Assembly (NCBI RefSeq): GCF_013874595.1
Contig: NZ_CP059431.1
Coordinates: forward strand, 868,001 to 932,000
From: Flavobacterium sp. xlx-214
Lineage (GTDB): Bacteria; Bacteroidota; Bacteroidia; Flavobacteriales; Flavobacteriaceae
Length of the DNA: 64,000 nucleotides
Direction: 5' to 3'
Shown: positions 1 to 8,824 of the stretch, piece after piece
How positions within the stretch are numbered: position 1 is the first letter of the stretch
Layout of the letters: each line of letters opens with the position of its first letter
Made by a program: the position numbers and the translations under genes
Notes under the pieces: generated by a model
What the model saw: the letters and a program-made list of their open reading frames with translations, nothing else
Databases searched by the model: none
What the model was told of the DNA's origin: nothing

Positions 1-1575
1 ATTATCTGCATGATCGTTAAACGATTTCCAAGGATTTGTACCAAAAGTATTTGAAGCGTGTATTGGATCTGCAAAATTGACATTTCCAGAATCAACAAAA
101 TAGCTTCCTCCCATTAAATTATTTAGCTGACGATTGTGTGTACCTTTGTAAGTACGCAAATCAAAACCAACATTTAAATTTAAATTTTTGGCTAATTCAT
201 GATTGAAGTTAGAAACAATACCAAACCATTGGTGGTTATTAACATCAGACCATAAAATATTTTTAGATTCACCGTTTACATCAGCCTCATTTACAGCTAC
301 GTACTTATCAATATTTACTAACCCATTTTCAAAGAAACGATCGTTTTCAGCTTGTGTTTTAGTAGTATCAATATTATTAACTCTAAAGTTGTTAGAACGA
401 CCACCGCCACTAGCAACAGATGCATAAACAACAGTTGATAAACTAGACTTTTCTGAAATTTGCCAATCCCAATTTAAGTTTGCAACTGGTTTGTGGTAAT
501 AATTTCTTCTTAGATTGTATTTTTCACCATTCCATAAACCAACATTGTTGTTGTATTTAGTACCAAATTGTAAGAAATCGGCAATTGTACCAGTATTTCC
601 TTGATCATGCCATTGTGGCGCACCTGTAATTAAAAAGTTTAAATTGTGCTTTTTATTCACTTTATATCCAAAAGAGATGAAATAGTTTTGACCTTGACCA
701 GCTGTTTGATCCATATAACCATCACCTTGCCAATGCGTAAACATAGCCGAAACACCAACGCCATTATCTAATAAACCTGTATTATAACCAACGGTGGTTT
801 TGTAAAAATTATCGTTACCAACAGTTCCTTTAAAGAAACCACCTTCTTTCATTTCGGTAGCTTTTGTAATAAAGTTAATAGTACCACCCACTGATGAAAT
901 AGCTAATTTAGACGAACCTAAACCACGTTGAATTTGAACAGCATTTGCAATATCAGTCATACCAGACCAGTTAGACCAGTATACACGACCATTATCCATA
1001 CCATTAATTGGCTGACCGTTTAATAAAAATGCTGTATTTGATTGATCAAAACCACGTGTACTCATTGACGATTCACCAAAACCACGTGCTTGCGATGTTA
1101 CATAAACCGATGGTGTGTTTACCATTGTAGATGTAATATCTTGCGCTCCTACTTTTTCTTCAATTTCTTGTCTTTTAATTGTTGAAACCGCAATTGGTGT
1201 TTTTCTACCTTCTGCAACATCAATTACCCCACGAGCCATTACCACGATTTCTCCTAATGATTCAGCAGATTCGCTTAAATAAATTGTCCCTAAATTAATT
1301 TCGGTTGAATGCGTTACTGTAAAAGAAGTAGTTCTTGTGGTATAACCCAAATAAGCAAATTCTACCTGCCCTTGAGTTAACTCTGTTGAAATGGTAAAAG
1401 ATCCATCTTCATTAGTAGTTACCCCTTCTGAGGTTCCTTTTACAAAAACTTCTACTCCTGAAATAGCTGTTTTTTTATCTGCATCGTAAACAACACCTGT
1501 TAATTTGTTTTGCGCATAAGAGGCAGTTGATGCGAAAAAAGCAATCATTGCCAACGTGCTTAGACGATTTTTCAT
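1..1575 (-). CDS. TonB-dependent receptor, N-terminal part (runs off the window)
   Basis: Outer-membrane receptor that would import a ligand using TonB energy; the ligand is unknown. The start at 1575 gives a signal peptide (MKNRLSTLAMIAFFASTASYAQ). A carboxypeptidase-regulatory-like beta-sandwich follows (about residues 23-110, with the GVVYDADKKTAISGVEV type motif), then a plug domain (about 125-240, GFDQSNTAFLLNGQPI) and the first barrel strands. This is the usual Bacteroidota SusC/FecA-like layout. The frame stays open to base 1, so about 525 residues are present and the C-terminal barrel lies outside the window. No SusD partner is visible because the gene's downstream side is cut off. 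A -7-like promoter element lies about 25 bases upstream. Confidence 0.9.
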   Translation of the reverse strand, partial: MKNRLSTLAMIAFFASTASYAQNKLTGVVYDADKKTAISGVEVFVKGTSEGVTTNEDGSFTISTELTQGQVEFAYLGYTTRTTSFTVTHSTEINLGTIYLSESAESLGEIVVMARGVIDVAEGRKTPIAVSTIKRQEIEEKVGAQDITSTMVNTPSVYVTSQARGFGESSMSTRGFDQSNTAFLLNGQPINGMDNGRVYWSNWSGMTDIANAVQIQRGLGSSKLAISSVGGTINFITKATEMKEGGFFKGTVGNDNFYKTTVGYNTGLLDNGVGVSAMFTHWQGDGYMDQTAGQGQNYFISFGYKVNKKHNLNFLITGAPQWHDQGNTGTIADFLQFGTKYNNNVGLWNGEKYNLRRNYYHKPVANLNWDWQISEKSSLSTVVYASVASGGGRSNNFRVNNIDTTKTQAENDRFFENGLVNIDKYVAVNEADVNGESKNILWSDVNNHQWFGIVSNFNHELAKNLNLNVGFDLRTYKGTHNRQLNNLMGGSYFVDSGNVNFADPIHASNTFGTNPWKSFNDHADN

Positions 1576-1600
1576 TATTGTTTAGTTAAAAAATTCTTTG

Positions 1601-1608
1601 CAAAATTA
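1601..1608 (-). promoter_or_regulatory. Candidate -7 element of the TonB receptor gene
   Basis: CAAAATTA on the plus strand reads TAATTTTG on the minus strand and matches the Bacteroidota -7 consensus TAnnTTTG. It lies 26 bases before the ATG at 1575. No TTG at the usual 17-23 base spacing was found, so this is a half-match. Confidence 0.4.
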
Positions 1609-1828
1609 TTACATTAATATCAAAAACACACTAACAGCTAGAATAGTAAAGCATTCATAATGTTTAATTAACAATTTGCAAATCATTGTTAAAACACATT
1701 TATAATACTTTAAAATTTTAAGATTTAAAAAGTAATTAGGCATATTATTAGCAAATTATTTCGCTTTTTATCTATCTAAAAAGACTCTAAATTATATGCG
1801 CGCATACAAAAAACAATGTTTTGCACAA

Positions 1829-1862
1829 AAAAAGGCTGTCTTTATAAAAGAACAGCCTTTTT
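1829..1862 (-). terminator. Rho-independent terminator after the M1 peptidase gene
   Basis: AAAAAGGCTGT and ACAGCCTTTTT form an 11-bp perfect stem around a 12-base loop. The A-tract becomes a U-run on the minus strand. It lies 25 bases after the stop of the minus-strand peptidase gene. Confidence 0.8.
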
Positions 1863-1886
1863 CAAAATTGGATATTTTTAAGATGA

Positions 1887-3776
1887 TTACATCTTTTTAC
1901 TATTGTTTTCTTGATTAACATCAGCCATTAATTGTGATGGATCAATAACTACTGTTTTTACTCTTTTTCCTTTGGTATCAAACTCAAAATCATAAGTAGG
2001 AAAAGCCCAATCCCATCCTTTTAACTCGGTTCTGTTAATTTTAGGAAACGGATTTGGTTTTGAATATCTCATTAAGGTATTGGGTATGTAAAAACTCTCA
2101 GAAGAATCATCAGCATAAACAACCAACAAATCAATAGGCATAGGCATACGTCCAATACGCTCTAATGAAACTTTTGTTTTTGCACCGTTTACTTTTACAT
2201 CTTTAATACCATAATCAATCGTATTAACGGTTTGCGTCCAATCAACCAAATACCAATCTAAAACAGCACCCGAAACACGTTCAGCTGTACGTTTAAAATC
2301 GTTTGGAGTTGGATGTGAGAAGCGATAATCATAATAAAAACGTTTTAATGTTTTAAAAGTATCTTCCCAACCAATTACATAAGCCAACTGAGAAATAAAA
2401 ACCGCGCCTTTACTATATGCCGAAATTCCATAATTCATGTTATCATCATATCTATCAGCATGGGTTGATAAAGGTTGTTGTCCGTTTTTCTTTACCATGT
2501 AGTAATAGTTGTTGTAGGCACTTTGCATAGCGTTTTCATCTTCTTTGTTTTCTTTATTCATGATATGATTCACTGCAAAATCAGATATAAAAGACGTAAA
2601 ACCTTCGTCCATCCATTCATGTTTACTTTCATTAGTAGCTAACAAATGCTGAAACCACATGTGTGCAAATTCATGCGCTGTAACACCAATTAAACTTGGT
2701 AAAGAACGTTTTCCTGTAATTAAAGTACACATAGCATACTCCATACCGCCATCGCCACCTTGAATAATTGAATATTGCTTATATGGATACTCGCCAATGG
2801 TTTTATTAAAATAATCCATTAACTTAACAGTTTCCGGTTGTAATTTTTTCCAATTTTCAATAATTTCTTTATCGTTTTTATAGAAAAAGTGCAACTCAAC
2901 ATTGTTTGGACCCATTACTTTATCGTGAATAAAATTAGGATCGGCACCCCAAGCAAAATCATGTACATTTGGTGCAACAAAATGCCATGTTAGTGTTTTT
3001 TGTTTTTTTGGTGTTTCAACTTTTACGCCTTCATCTTCGTAACCATGACCCATTTCATTTTTGTTTTGAAGATATCCTGTTGCACCAACCGTATAGGTTT
3101 TATCTAAGGTAAGTTTTACATCAAAATTACCCCAAACACCATGAAATTCACGACCAATATACGGATCAGCATGCCATCCTTCAAAATCAAACTCGGCCAT
3201 TTTAGGATACCATTGCGTCATTGATAAAGCAACACCTTCTTCGGAATTTCTTCCTGCTCTACGAACCATAACAGGCACTTGTCCATCAAATTTCATAGTA
3301 AAGGTTGCTTTTGATTTTGGTAAAATAGGCTTTGCCAACTCAACCTCTAAAACGGTTCCTACTACTTTTGTTTTTACTAAAGCGCCGTCTTGTTTTAAAT
3401 CGTTTACCTTTAAAAAACCAATTTCGTTAGGTTTTAATTCTGATATTTTGCTTTGCTTTTTCTCGATACCATCTGCTCCTTTAAACGATTTTACCATGCG
3501 CTTATCAGGATCGGCAATAGATGTTAAACGCGCATCCATTTCGCTTCCTGGCTGAAAAGCATTAAAATACAAATGGTAAAATACTTTTCTTAAAGTATCA
3601 TTTGAGTTATTGGTATACACTAACTCTTGTGTTCCTGAATATTGAAATTTTTCAACATCCATCTTTACATCCATTTTATAATCAGCATGTTGTTGCCAAT
3701 ATCCCGGATTTGGGTTTTTGTGCTGAGCAAGGGCAACCGGACCCATTGCTAATAAAGCGAATAACAGTTTTTTCAT
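1887..3776 (-). CDS. M1 family metallopeptidase, secreted
   Basis: Zinc aminopeptidase-type enzyme that would trim N-terminal residues from peptides outside the cytoplasm. The chosen ATG at 3776 gives a signal peptide (MKKLLFALLAMGPVALAQ). A longer frame opens at 3800, but it would begin inside the preceding gene's terminator hairpin. Zinc motif HEFAH is at about residues 368-372, with the third ligand Glu in WMDEGF near 391. The GGMEYA motif near 343-348 corresponds to the GxMEN exopeptidase loop of M1 enzymes, here with Tyr for Asn. Length 629 residues is normal for the Bacteroidota M1 group. No type IX sorting domain is seen at the C-terminus. Confidence 0.92.
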   Translation of the reverse strand: MKKLLFALLAMGPVALAQHKNPNPGYWQQHADYKMDVKMDVEKFQYSGTQELVYTNNSNDTLRKVFYHLYFNAFQPGSEMDARLTSIADPDKRMVKSFKGADGIEKKQSKISELKPNEIGFLKVNDLKQDGALVKTKVVGTVLEVELAKPILPKSKATFTMKFDGQVPVMVRRAGRNSEEGVALSMTQWYPKMAEFDFEGWHADPYIGREFHGVWGNFDVKLTLDKTYTVGATGYLQNKNEMGHGYEDEGVKVETPKKQKTLTWHFVAPNVHDFAWGADPNFIHDKVMGPNNVELHFFYKNDKEIIENWKKLQPETVKLMDYFNKTIGEYPYKQYSIIQGGDGGMEYAMCTLITGKRSLPSLIGVTAHEFAHMWFQHLLATNESKHEWMDEGFTSFISDFAVNHIMNKENKEDENAMQSAYNNYYYMVKKNGQQPLSTHADRYDDNMNYGISAYSKGAVFISQLAYVIGWEDTFKTLKRFYYDYRFSHPTPNDFKRTAERVSGAVLDWYLVDWTQTVNTIDYGIKDVKVNGAKTKVSLERIGRMPMPIDLLVVYADDSSESFYIPNTLMRYSKPNPFPKINRTELKGWDWAFPTYDFEFDTKGKRVKTVVIDPSQLMADVNQENNSKKM

Positions 3777-3793
3777 AAGTTTATATAAGTAAA

Positions 3794-3834
3794 AAACCAT
3801 TTAACATCCTTTGCGAAAAAGATGCTAAATGGTT
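3794..3834 (-). terminator. Terminator after the subtilase gene
   Basis: AAACCATTTAACATC and GATGCTAAATGGTTT form a 15-bp stem with one G-T type mismatch around a short loop, 20 bases beyond the stop of the protease gene. It separates that gene from the peptidase gene downstream and supports the downstream start at 3776. Confidence 0.65.
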
Positions 3835-3854
3835 TATATTAAATAAAACAGTTC

Positions 3855-5489
3855 TTATTTTTTTCCTTTTGCAACTTTGTCTGCTAAAATTAAAGCATTG
3901 TACAAGTTAACAAATTTTCCTGATGTAGAAAGCTCTGTAAAATTACGTTTATCTTTTGCATCACCAGAAACAATTACTTGTTTGTTTACAGCAACACCAG
4001 AATCTTTCATGATTTGTTTTACTTGCGCAGCACTTAATTTAGGATAGTATGAACGAATCATAGCCGCTACACCTGCTGCGTTTGGAGACGCCATTGATGT
4101 ACCTTGTAAATACTCATATTTTCCGTGTGGTGTAGTTGCATAAATTTTTACACCTGGTGCAAAAACATCCACATCTTTAGAACCAAAGTTAGAGAAGTTT
4201 GCTACCATTTTTTCTCCGTATGATGGATTTAAAGCACCTACAACTAAGAAATTGTCTGCTACTTCTGTATTTGTTCCTTCAATACGATCGTTTGGATAAC
4301 GTTTTACATCTTCTCCGTTTGCTGGGTTTAAATCCATTGCATCATTACCTGCTGCAACAACAATTAACACATCTTTATCGGCAGCATATTTAATAGCATC
4401 TTGAACCCATTTACTGTTTTGCTCAAAATATTTACCAAAACTTCCGTTGATTACTTTTGCACCATTATCTGCTGCATAACGAATAGCCAATGCAACATCT
4501 TTATCGTACTCATCACCATCTGGCACTGCACGAACCGACATAATTTCTACGTTGTTTGACGCTACACCATCTCCACCAATATTGTTATGACGTGTTTGCG
4601 CAATAATACCTGCAACGTGTGTACCGTGTTTTGCATGATCACGATCGCCCATTACATCGCTGTTTCCGTAGATTTTATCTTTGATATCAAAAATATCATC
4701 GTTTGTTTTACGTCCTTTAAAATTGGTATTTAAATTATAATTTAATTGTCCATTAACGTAATCTGCATATTCTTTAAGAAAATCATTTGCTGGTTTACCT
4801 CTAGAAATTAACATATAACCAATGTTTTTAGCCTTAGCAACATCAGCAGAAGCGTCTTTTCCAATTTTATCTAAATCTTCTTTATTATAATCAGACTTTT
4901 TTAAATATTTTACAATTTTATCATGCGCATCTTGCATCATTGTAAGCTGTTGTTTAGCAGGCTCAAGTTCTTTACGTTTTTCCTCTAACTCTTTAACAGC
5001 ACGTTTGTATTGCTCAGATCCATCATCGCCACGAGAAACAATACGTGTTAATTCTAATTGCTCTTCATTAGTATCGCCTAAAAAGTTCCAACCATGAATA
5101 TCATTAGCATATCCATTTTTATCATTGTCTTTATTATTTCCTACTTTTTCTTTAGGATTTACCCACATTTGTGGTTTTAAATCAGCATGATCTACCTCAA
5201 TACCAGAATCAATTACAGCAACAATTACTTTTTTACCTGGCTTGTTTTGGATGATTTCTTCGTAAGCACGATCAACAGACATACCTGGAACGGTATCTTT
5301 TACAATGTCCATGTGGCTCCAACGTTGTAAATCTGCTTCTACTAAAGCTGATTTACGTGTTGGTAAATCTACAGATTCAATTGGTTTTAAAGTACTTAAA
5401 TCTTGCAAATAAGATGTTTGTGCTGTTTTACAGCTTGTTAAAGCCAATGCTACTAAAGCTGATAAATAAATAGGTTTGTTGATTTTCAT
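3855..5489 (-). CDS. S8 subtilisin-like serine protease, lipoprotein
   Basis: Secreted endoprotease of the subtilase family, probably anchored to a membrane by lipid. The ATG at 5489 gives a lipoprotein signal ending LALTSC, with Cys20 as the lipidation site; a longer frame opens at 5546 but hides this signal. The catalytic triad is Asp94 (VIDSGIEVDH), His288 (HGTHVAG) and Ser465 (GTSMASP). About 190 residues separate Asp and His, far more than in classic subtilisins. Part of this insert (about 150-215) is rich in Glu, Lys and Gln and looks helical. The gene probably has its own promoter (element at 5557-5564) and terminator (3794-3834). Confidence 0.93.
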   Translation of the reverse strand: MKINKPIYLSALVALALTSCKTAQTSYLQDLSTLKPIESVDLPTRKSALVEADLQRWSHMDIVKDTVPGMSVDRAYEEIIQNKPGKKVIVAVIDSGIEVDHADLKPQMWVNPKEKVGNNKDNDKNGYANDIHGWNFLGDTNEEQLELTRIVSRGDDGSEQYKRAVKELEEKRKELEPAKQQLTMMQDAHDKIVKYLKKSDYNKEDLDKIGKDASADVAKAKNIGYMLISRGKPANDFLKEYADYVNGQLNYNLNTNFKGRKTNDDIFDIKDKIYGNSDVMGDRDHAKHGTHVAGIIAQTRHNNIGGDGVASNNVEIMSVRAVPDGDEYDKDVALAIRYAADNGAKVINGSFGKYFEQNSKWVQDAIKYAADKDVLIVVAAGNDAMDLNPANGEDVKRYPNDRIEGTNTEVADNFLVVGALNPSYGEKMVANFSNFGSKDVDVFAPGVKIYATTPHGKYEYLQGTSMASPNAAGVAAMIRSYYPKLSAAQVKQIMKDSGVAVNKQVIVSGDAKDKRNFTELSTSGKFVNLYNALILADKVAKGKK

Positions 5490-5534
5490 ATTTGATAAAA
5501 ACTTATTTTTTAGATTATTATTTACTGTATTGGT

Positions 5535-5546
5535 ATGCTTAAGCAT
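5535..5546. promoter_or_regulatory. 12-bp palindrome in the subtilase leader
   Basis: ATGCTTAAGCAT is a perfect palindrome between the -7-like element and the protease start. Its 10-bp core TGCTTAAGCA recurs at 59831-59840 in the divergent pigment-cluster promoter. A shared regulator is possible but unproven. Confidence 0.35.
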
Positions 5547-5556
5547 TATTTTGTTA

Positions 5557-5564
5557 CAAATTTA
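5557..5564 (-). promoter_or_regulatory. Candidate -7 element of the subtilase gene
   Basis: CAAATTTA reads TAAATTTG on the minus strand, a full match to TAnnTTTG, 68 bases before the chosen ATG at 5489. It lies just before the stop of the upstream hydrolase gene. Confidence 0.4.
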
Positions 5565-5566
5565 AA

Positions 5567-6424
5567 TTATAAAATTTCGTTAATAGAAAACACCTCTTTT
5601 AAACGAACGCCTTTTTCTGTGTTTTGAAGCGTTATTATTGGATTATGAGCATCGTGTTCTAAAAACAAATAATAATTATGATTAACCGCTTGGTTTAAAA
5701 ATTGCTCTTTCTCTGCAACTGTTAATAATGGGCGTGTATCGTACCCCATTACATACGGTAAAGGAATATGCCCTGCGGTTGGTAATAAATCGGCACAAAA
5801 AACAATGGTTTTGTCTTGATATTGTATGTGCGGAATCATTTGTTTTTCAGTATGACCATCTACAAATAAAATACCAAAGTTTAAATCGTCTGACTTTTCT
5901 AAAGGATTTTGACCAGAATTAATAAATTTTAACTGTCCGCTTTCTTGTATAGGAAGGATGTTTTCTGAAAGAAATGATGCTTTTTCACGCGGATTTGGTT
6001 TTGTTGCCCAATCCCAATGGTTTTCATTACTCCAATACGTAGCATTTTTAAATGTTGGCTCGTATCCTGTTTTTGATGCATTCCAAGAAACAGCGCCGCC
6101 ACAATGATCAAAATGCAAATGTGTTAAAAAAACATCGGTAATATCATCTTTAGAAAAACCTTTTTGTTTTAATGATGTTTCTAAATCAAAACCACCCCAC
6201 ATATTGTAAAAACCAAAAAACTTTTCGTTTTGTTTGTTTCCCATGCCGGTATCAATCAAAATCAATCGGTTTCCATCTTCAATTAACAAACAACGTGCTG
6301 CTAAATCAATTTGATTATTGGCATCGGCAGGATTGGTTTTATGCCACAAAACTTTAGGCACAACGCCAAACATAGCGCCACCATCTAACTTAAAATTGCC
6401 CGCTTCAATAGCATGTAATTTCAT
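5567..6424 (-). CDS. Metallo-beta-lactamase-fold hydrolase
   Basis: Cytoplasmic metal-dependent hydrolase of the MBL superfamily; the substrate is not known. The motif THLHFDH supplies His102, His104, Asp106 and His107 of the dinuclear metal site. A later HTE (in the VDGHTEKQM segment) and a C-terminal EHDAH segment fit the remaining ligands. Overall it resembles the branch that includes lactonases and glyoxalase-like enzymes, but eyesight cannot decide between them. The chosen ATG at 6424 gives 285 residues starting MKLHAIEAG. A longer frame opens at 6538, but it runs through the end of umuD and has an atypical basic N-terminus. It may be read from the umuC-umuD transcript, 70 bases downstream. 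Confidence 0.85.
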   Translation of the reverse strand: MKLHAIEAGNFKLDGGAMFGVVPKVLWHKTNPADANNQIDLAARCLLIEDGNRLILIDTGMGNKQNEKFFGFYNMWGGFDLETSLKQKGFSKDDITDVFLTHLHFDHCGGAVSWNASKTGYEPTFKNATYWSNENHWDWATKPNPREKASFLSENILPIQESGQLKFINSGQNPLEKSDDLNFGILFVDGHTEKQMIPHIQYQDKTIVFCADLLPTAGHIPLPYVMGYDTRPLLTVAEKEQFLNQAVNHNYYLFLEHDAHNPIITLQNTEKGVRLKEVFSINEIL

Positions 6425-6494
6425 AAAACATTCTTTAATAAGAACGTAAAAATACTCTTTTTTTTCGATTTTCTCTTTACTTCTACGCTTGTAT

Positions 6495-6959
6495 TTACTT
6501 ACGCTTTTTAATTTCGCGCAGTAAAACATCCACCACACCTAAAATAATAACCTCATCATTTTCATTGATTTTAACCGAATCTTTATAATCAGGGTTTAAA
6601 GCAAACAAAGTAGCTTGCGGTTTGTTGTATCTTTTTAAGGTATAATCGGATGCGTTAATGGAAACCACCACATCATCGTTATTTTGAGGATCGTAATCGG
6701 AACGAATAACTAAAACATCGTTTTCTTGATAATACGGATGCATAGACATGCCTTTAACTCGAATAATAAAGGTGCTTTCGGTTTTAGACAGATATCTTTC
6801 GTCTAAACTGATTCGATTACTAAGAAAATCTTCGGCAGGCGATGGAAACCCAGCTCGAACTCCGCCATTAAAAACCACGTATTTTTTTTCGCCATCTTGA
6901 TGAATAGGCAAATGTTCTAACTGAGAACCAAATTGCGGTGCTTTTTTAAAATGTATCAT
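6495..6959 (-). CDS. umuD: UmuD-like S24 family peptidase, SOS mutagenesis subunit
   Basis: Partner of the error-prone polymerase encoded just upstream. By family knowledge it is activated by RecA-stimulated self-cleavage. With the ATG at 6959 it has 154 residues. The likely cleavage bond is Ala36-Gly37 in the RAGFPSPAED segment, which aligns with the CGFPSPAAD of E. coli UmuD. The Ser-Lys dyad is Ser72 (KGMSMHP) and Lys109 (DYTLKR). The ATG overlaps the umuC stop in an ATGA arrangement, implying translational coupling. No LexA-like DNA-binding domain is present, so it is not a repressor. Confidence 0.9.
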   Translation of the reverse strand: MIHFKKAPQFGSQLEHLPIHQDGEKKYVVFNGGVRAGFPSPAEDFLSNRISLDERYLSKTESTFIIRVKGMSMHPYYQENDVLVIRSDYDPQNNDDVVVSINASDYTLKRYNKPQATLFALNPDYKDSVKINENDEVIILGVVDVLLREIKKRK

Positions 6960-8209
6960 TTTACTTCTAAAATCTCGTTCCATTTGGTTGTATAATTGGG
7001 ACTCAATAAATTTTGACGCATTTTCCAGGTTCGTTCCAAATCTTGCGAGGCTAGTTTTATTTTTTTATCGCCAAATTTAAAATTTAGTTGATCCATCACT
7101 CGCATAATATCGCGATGTTTAAAGGGTTCTTCATTAAATAAATTAAACTGTTTTTCGTTCTCAGGATAAATGCCCGATACAATAACTCCTGCTTTTTTAT
7201 AAGCAAAACCTTCTTTAAAAATTAACTGTAAGCCTTTTTGAGCATGTTTTACAATTTCGATACTTGAATTAGTTGCAAAAGGAATGGTTACATTAATAGA
7301 ATTATAATACTGCTCTTGATTTTCTTGAAAACGATTGGTATACACAAAAACGGTAACCACATTACAAACCGATTGTTGGTTGCGTAATTTTTCTGCACAA
7401 GTTGCTGCAAAGGTTGCAATACGCTCTGCTAAATAACTTTTTTCTTTATAAGTAGTATCAAAAGAGCGGGTAGTTGCAATACTTTTTTTAGAACTTACCT
7501 CATCTAACTCAATTGCCGATACACCTTCTAGTTCTTTTTTTAAACGCACACCTACAACACCAAACTCTTTTCTTACAAAATCGGTTGATAATTGAGTAAA
7601 ATCATATGCTTTAAAAACATTTTTGGCTTTTAAACGCTTTGTCATTCTTCTGCCAATACCCCAAACATCTTCAATTGGCAACCATTTTAATGCTTTTATA
7701 CGCCTATCTTCGGTATCAATACTATAAACCCCGTTCAGTTGCTTAAATTTCTTTGCAATTCTATTAGCTGCTTTTGCCAAAGTTTTGGTTGCACCAATGC
7801 CAATACATGTAGGAATTAACGTGCTTTTTAAAACATCTTCTCTAATTTTTAAGCAATAATTAGTTAAGTTATATTGCTGATATCCTGTAAACCGAAGAAA
7901 ACTTTCATCAATAGAATAAAACTCAATATCGTTTGTATATTTTTTTAAAATGGTATTAACACGATTGCTTAAATCGCCATAAAGAGCATAGTTTGATGAA
8001 AAAACCTGTATGTTTTTTTCTTTAAAAACGGCATCAAATTCAAAAGCAGGCGCCCCCATAGGAATGCCTAATTTTTTTGCTTCGTTTGATCGCGAAATAA
8101 CACAACCATCATTATTGCTAAGAACAACAATGGGAGTTGTGCGTATTTTTGGGTTAAAAACCCGCTCGCAGCTGGCATAAAAATTATTACAATCTATTAA
8201 TGCATACAT
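6956..8209 (-). CDS. umuC: UmuC-type Y-family DNA polymerase (Pol V catalytic subunit)
   Basis: Translesion polymerase that copies past damaged bases. The N-terminus MYALIDCNNFYASCERVF carries the first catalytic Asp (Asp6). SIDES near residues 99-103 supplies Asp101 and Glu102. Helix-hairpin-helix motifs (PIEDVWGIGRRMTKRL) and the little-finger region follow. Length 417 is normal. The C-terminus is followed by umuD with an ATGA overlap. The order umuC then umuD is the reverse of the E. coli umuDC operon. A -7-like element ends only four bases before the ATG, so the message may lack a leader. Confidence 0.95.
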   Translation of the reverse strand: MYALIDCNNFYASCERVFNPKIRTTPIVVLSNNDGCVISRSNEAKKLGIPMGAPAFEFDAVFKEKNIQVFSSNYALYGDLSNRVNTILKKYTNDIEFYSIDESFLRFTGYQQYNLTNYCLKIREDVLKSTLIPTCIGIGATKTLAKAANRIAKKFKQLNGVYSIDTEDRRIKALKWLPIEDVWGIGRRMTKRLKAKNVFKAYDFTQLSTDFVRKEFGVVGVRLKKELEGVSAIELDEVSSKKSIATTRSFDTTYKEKSYLAERIATFAATCAEKLRNQQSVCNVVTVFVYTNRFQENQEQYYNSINVTIPFATNSSIEIVKHAQKGLQLIFKEGFAYKKAGVIVSGIYPENEKQFNLFNEEPFKHRDIMRVMDQLNFKFGDKKIKLASQDLERTWKMRQNLLSPNYTTKWNEILEVK

Positions 8210-8213
8210 GATA

Positions 8214-8221
8214 CAAAGGTA
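8214..8221 (-). promoter_or_regulatory. Candidate -7 element of umuC
   Basis: CAAAGGTA reads TACCTTTG on the minus strand, a full TAnnTTTG match, four bases from the umuC ATG. Transcription would start at or next to the start codon. No well-spaced TTG was found and no LexA operator was recognised. Confidence 0.45.
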
Positions 8222-8280
8222 ATTTTTAAAATTGTCTTTTTTGTTTAAACGACATTATAGCGAAAAACAAAAAGAAATGG

Positions 8281-8288
8281 TATTTTTG
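8281..8288 (+). promoter_or_regulatory. Candidate -7 element of rnpA
   Basis: TATTTTTG matches TAnnTTTG, 20 bases before the rnpA ATG. No TTG at the expected upstream spacing. Confidence 0.45.
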
Positions 8289-8308
8289 CCTTTCTTTACA
8301 AATCAATA

Positions 8309-8686
8309 ATGAACCAAACGTATCCTAAAACTGAGAAATTAAAAAAGAAAAAGTATATTGATTTGCTTTTTTCGGAAGGGCGTTCGGTTAGTAAATATCC
8401 GTTGCGATTGGTTTTTGTACCCGTTAAAGATTTAGAAATACCTTTACAAATGGGTGTTTCAGTATCAAAACGTTATTTTAAAAAAGCGGTTGATCGTAAT
8501 TACTTTAAACGCGTTTTGCGTGAATGTTATCGTTTAAACAAAGAACTACTTTTAAACAATTTAAACGAACCTTATGTAATGATGTTTTTTTACCAAACAA
8601 AAGACCGTTTAACGTATCAGGAAATTGAGCAAAAAACAATACAACTTTTCGAAAAATTTACTCAAAGTTTACAACAACATTCATAA
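8309..8686 (+). CDS. rnpA: Ribonuclease P protein component
   Basis: Protein subunit that binds the catalytic RNA of RNase P and helps remove 5' leaders from tRNA precursors. It is small (125 residues) and very basic. It carries the family signature DRNYFKRVLRECYR (the RNR region, about residues 69-82) and an N-terminal hydrophobic/aromatic segment. It is not next to rpmH as in many bacteria; its neighbours here are umuC (divergent) and kup. The start at 8309 is the first ATG after the promoter-like element. Confidence 0.93.
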   Translation: MNQTYPKTEKLKKKKYIDLLFSEGRSVSKYPLRLVFVPVKDLEIPLQMGVSVSKRYFKKAVDRNYFKRVLRECYRLNKELLLNNLNEPYVMMFFYQTKDRLTYQEIEQKTIQLFEKFTQSLQQHS

Positions 8687-8741
8687 TTTAAAATTACATT
8701 AGTACTACCCAAAATTAAATATGCAAATAGTTTTACTTTTT

Positions 8742-8775
8742 TTGTAATTTCATTCATATTTATTTTATACATTTG
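8742..8775 (+). promoter_or_regulatory. Candidate promoter of kup
   Basis: TTG at 8742-8744 and TACATTTG at 8768-8775, spaced by 23 bases, match the Bacteroidota pattern TTG-N17-23-TAnnTTTG. It predicts a leader of about 95 bases before the GTG start. Confidence 0.5.
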
Positions 8776-8800
8776 GCCACTTTTTTTAAGGAATTCTCAA

Positions 8801-8824
8801 CCAAATACCCGTTTTGGGTTTTTC
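8801..8824 (+). other. Hairpin in the rnpA-kup spacer
   Basis: ACCC/GGGT around a GTTTT loop followed by a T-run could be a weak terminator for rnpA. Because it also lies downstream of the kup promoter candidate, it would be part of the kup leader. CCAAA (8801-8805) can instead pair with TTTGG (8813-8817), giving a competing fold. Confidence 0.3.

Larger units (their letters stand above)
1576..1886. other. Intergenic stretch between the TonB receptor and the M1 peptidase
   Basis: About 310 AT-rich bases with no convincing open frame. It holds the -7-like element at 1601-1608 and a terminator hairpin at 1829-1862. No RNA gene or repeat was recognised. Confidence 0.6.

Noticed and set aside
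4199..4393. Small antisense open frames over the subtilase and other long genes
   Set aside because: They follow the third-base pattern of the sense genes, have no promoter or family resemblance, and are explained as chance openings.
6495..6959. LexA repressor
   Set aside because: The protein has the S24 catalytic domain but no N-terminal winged-helix domain, and it is coupled to umuC.
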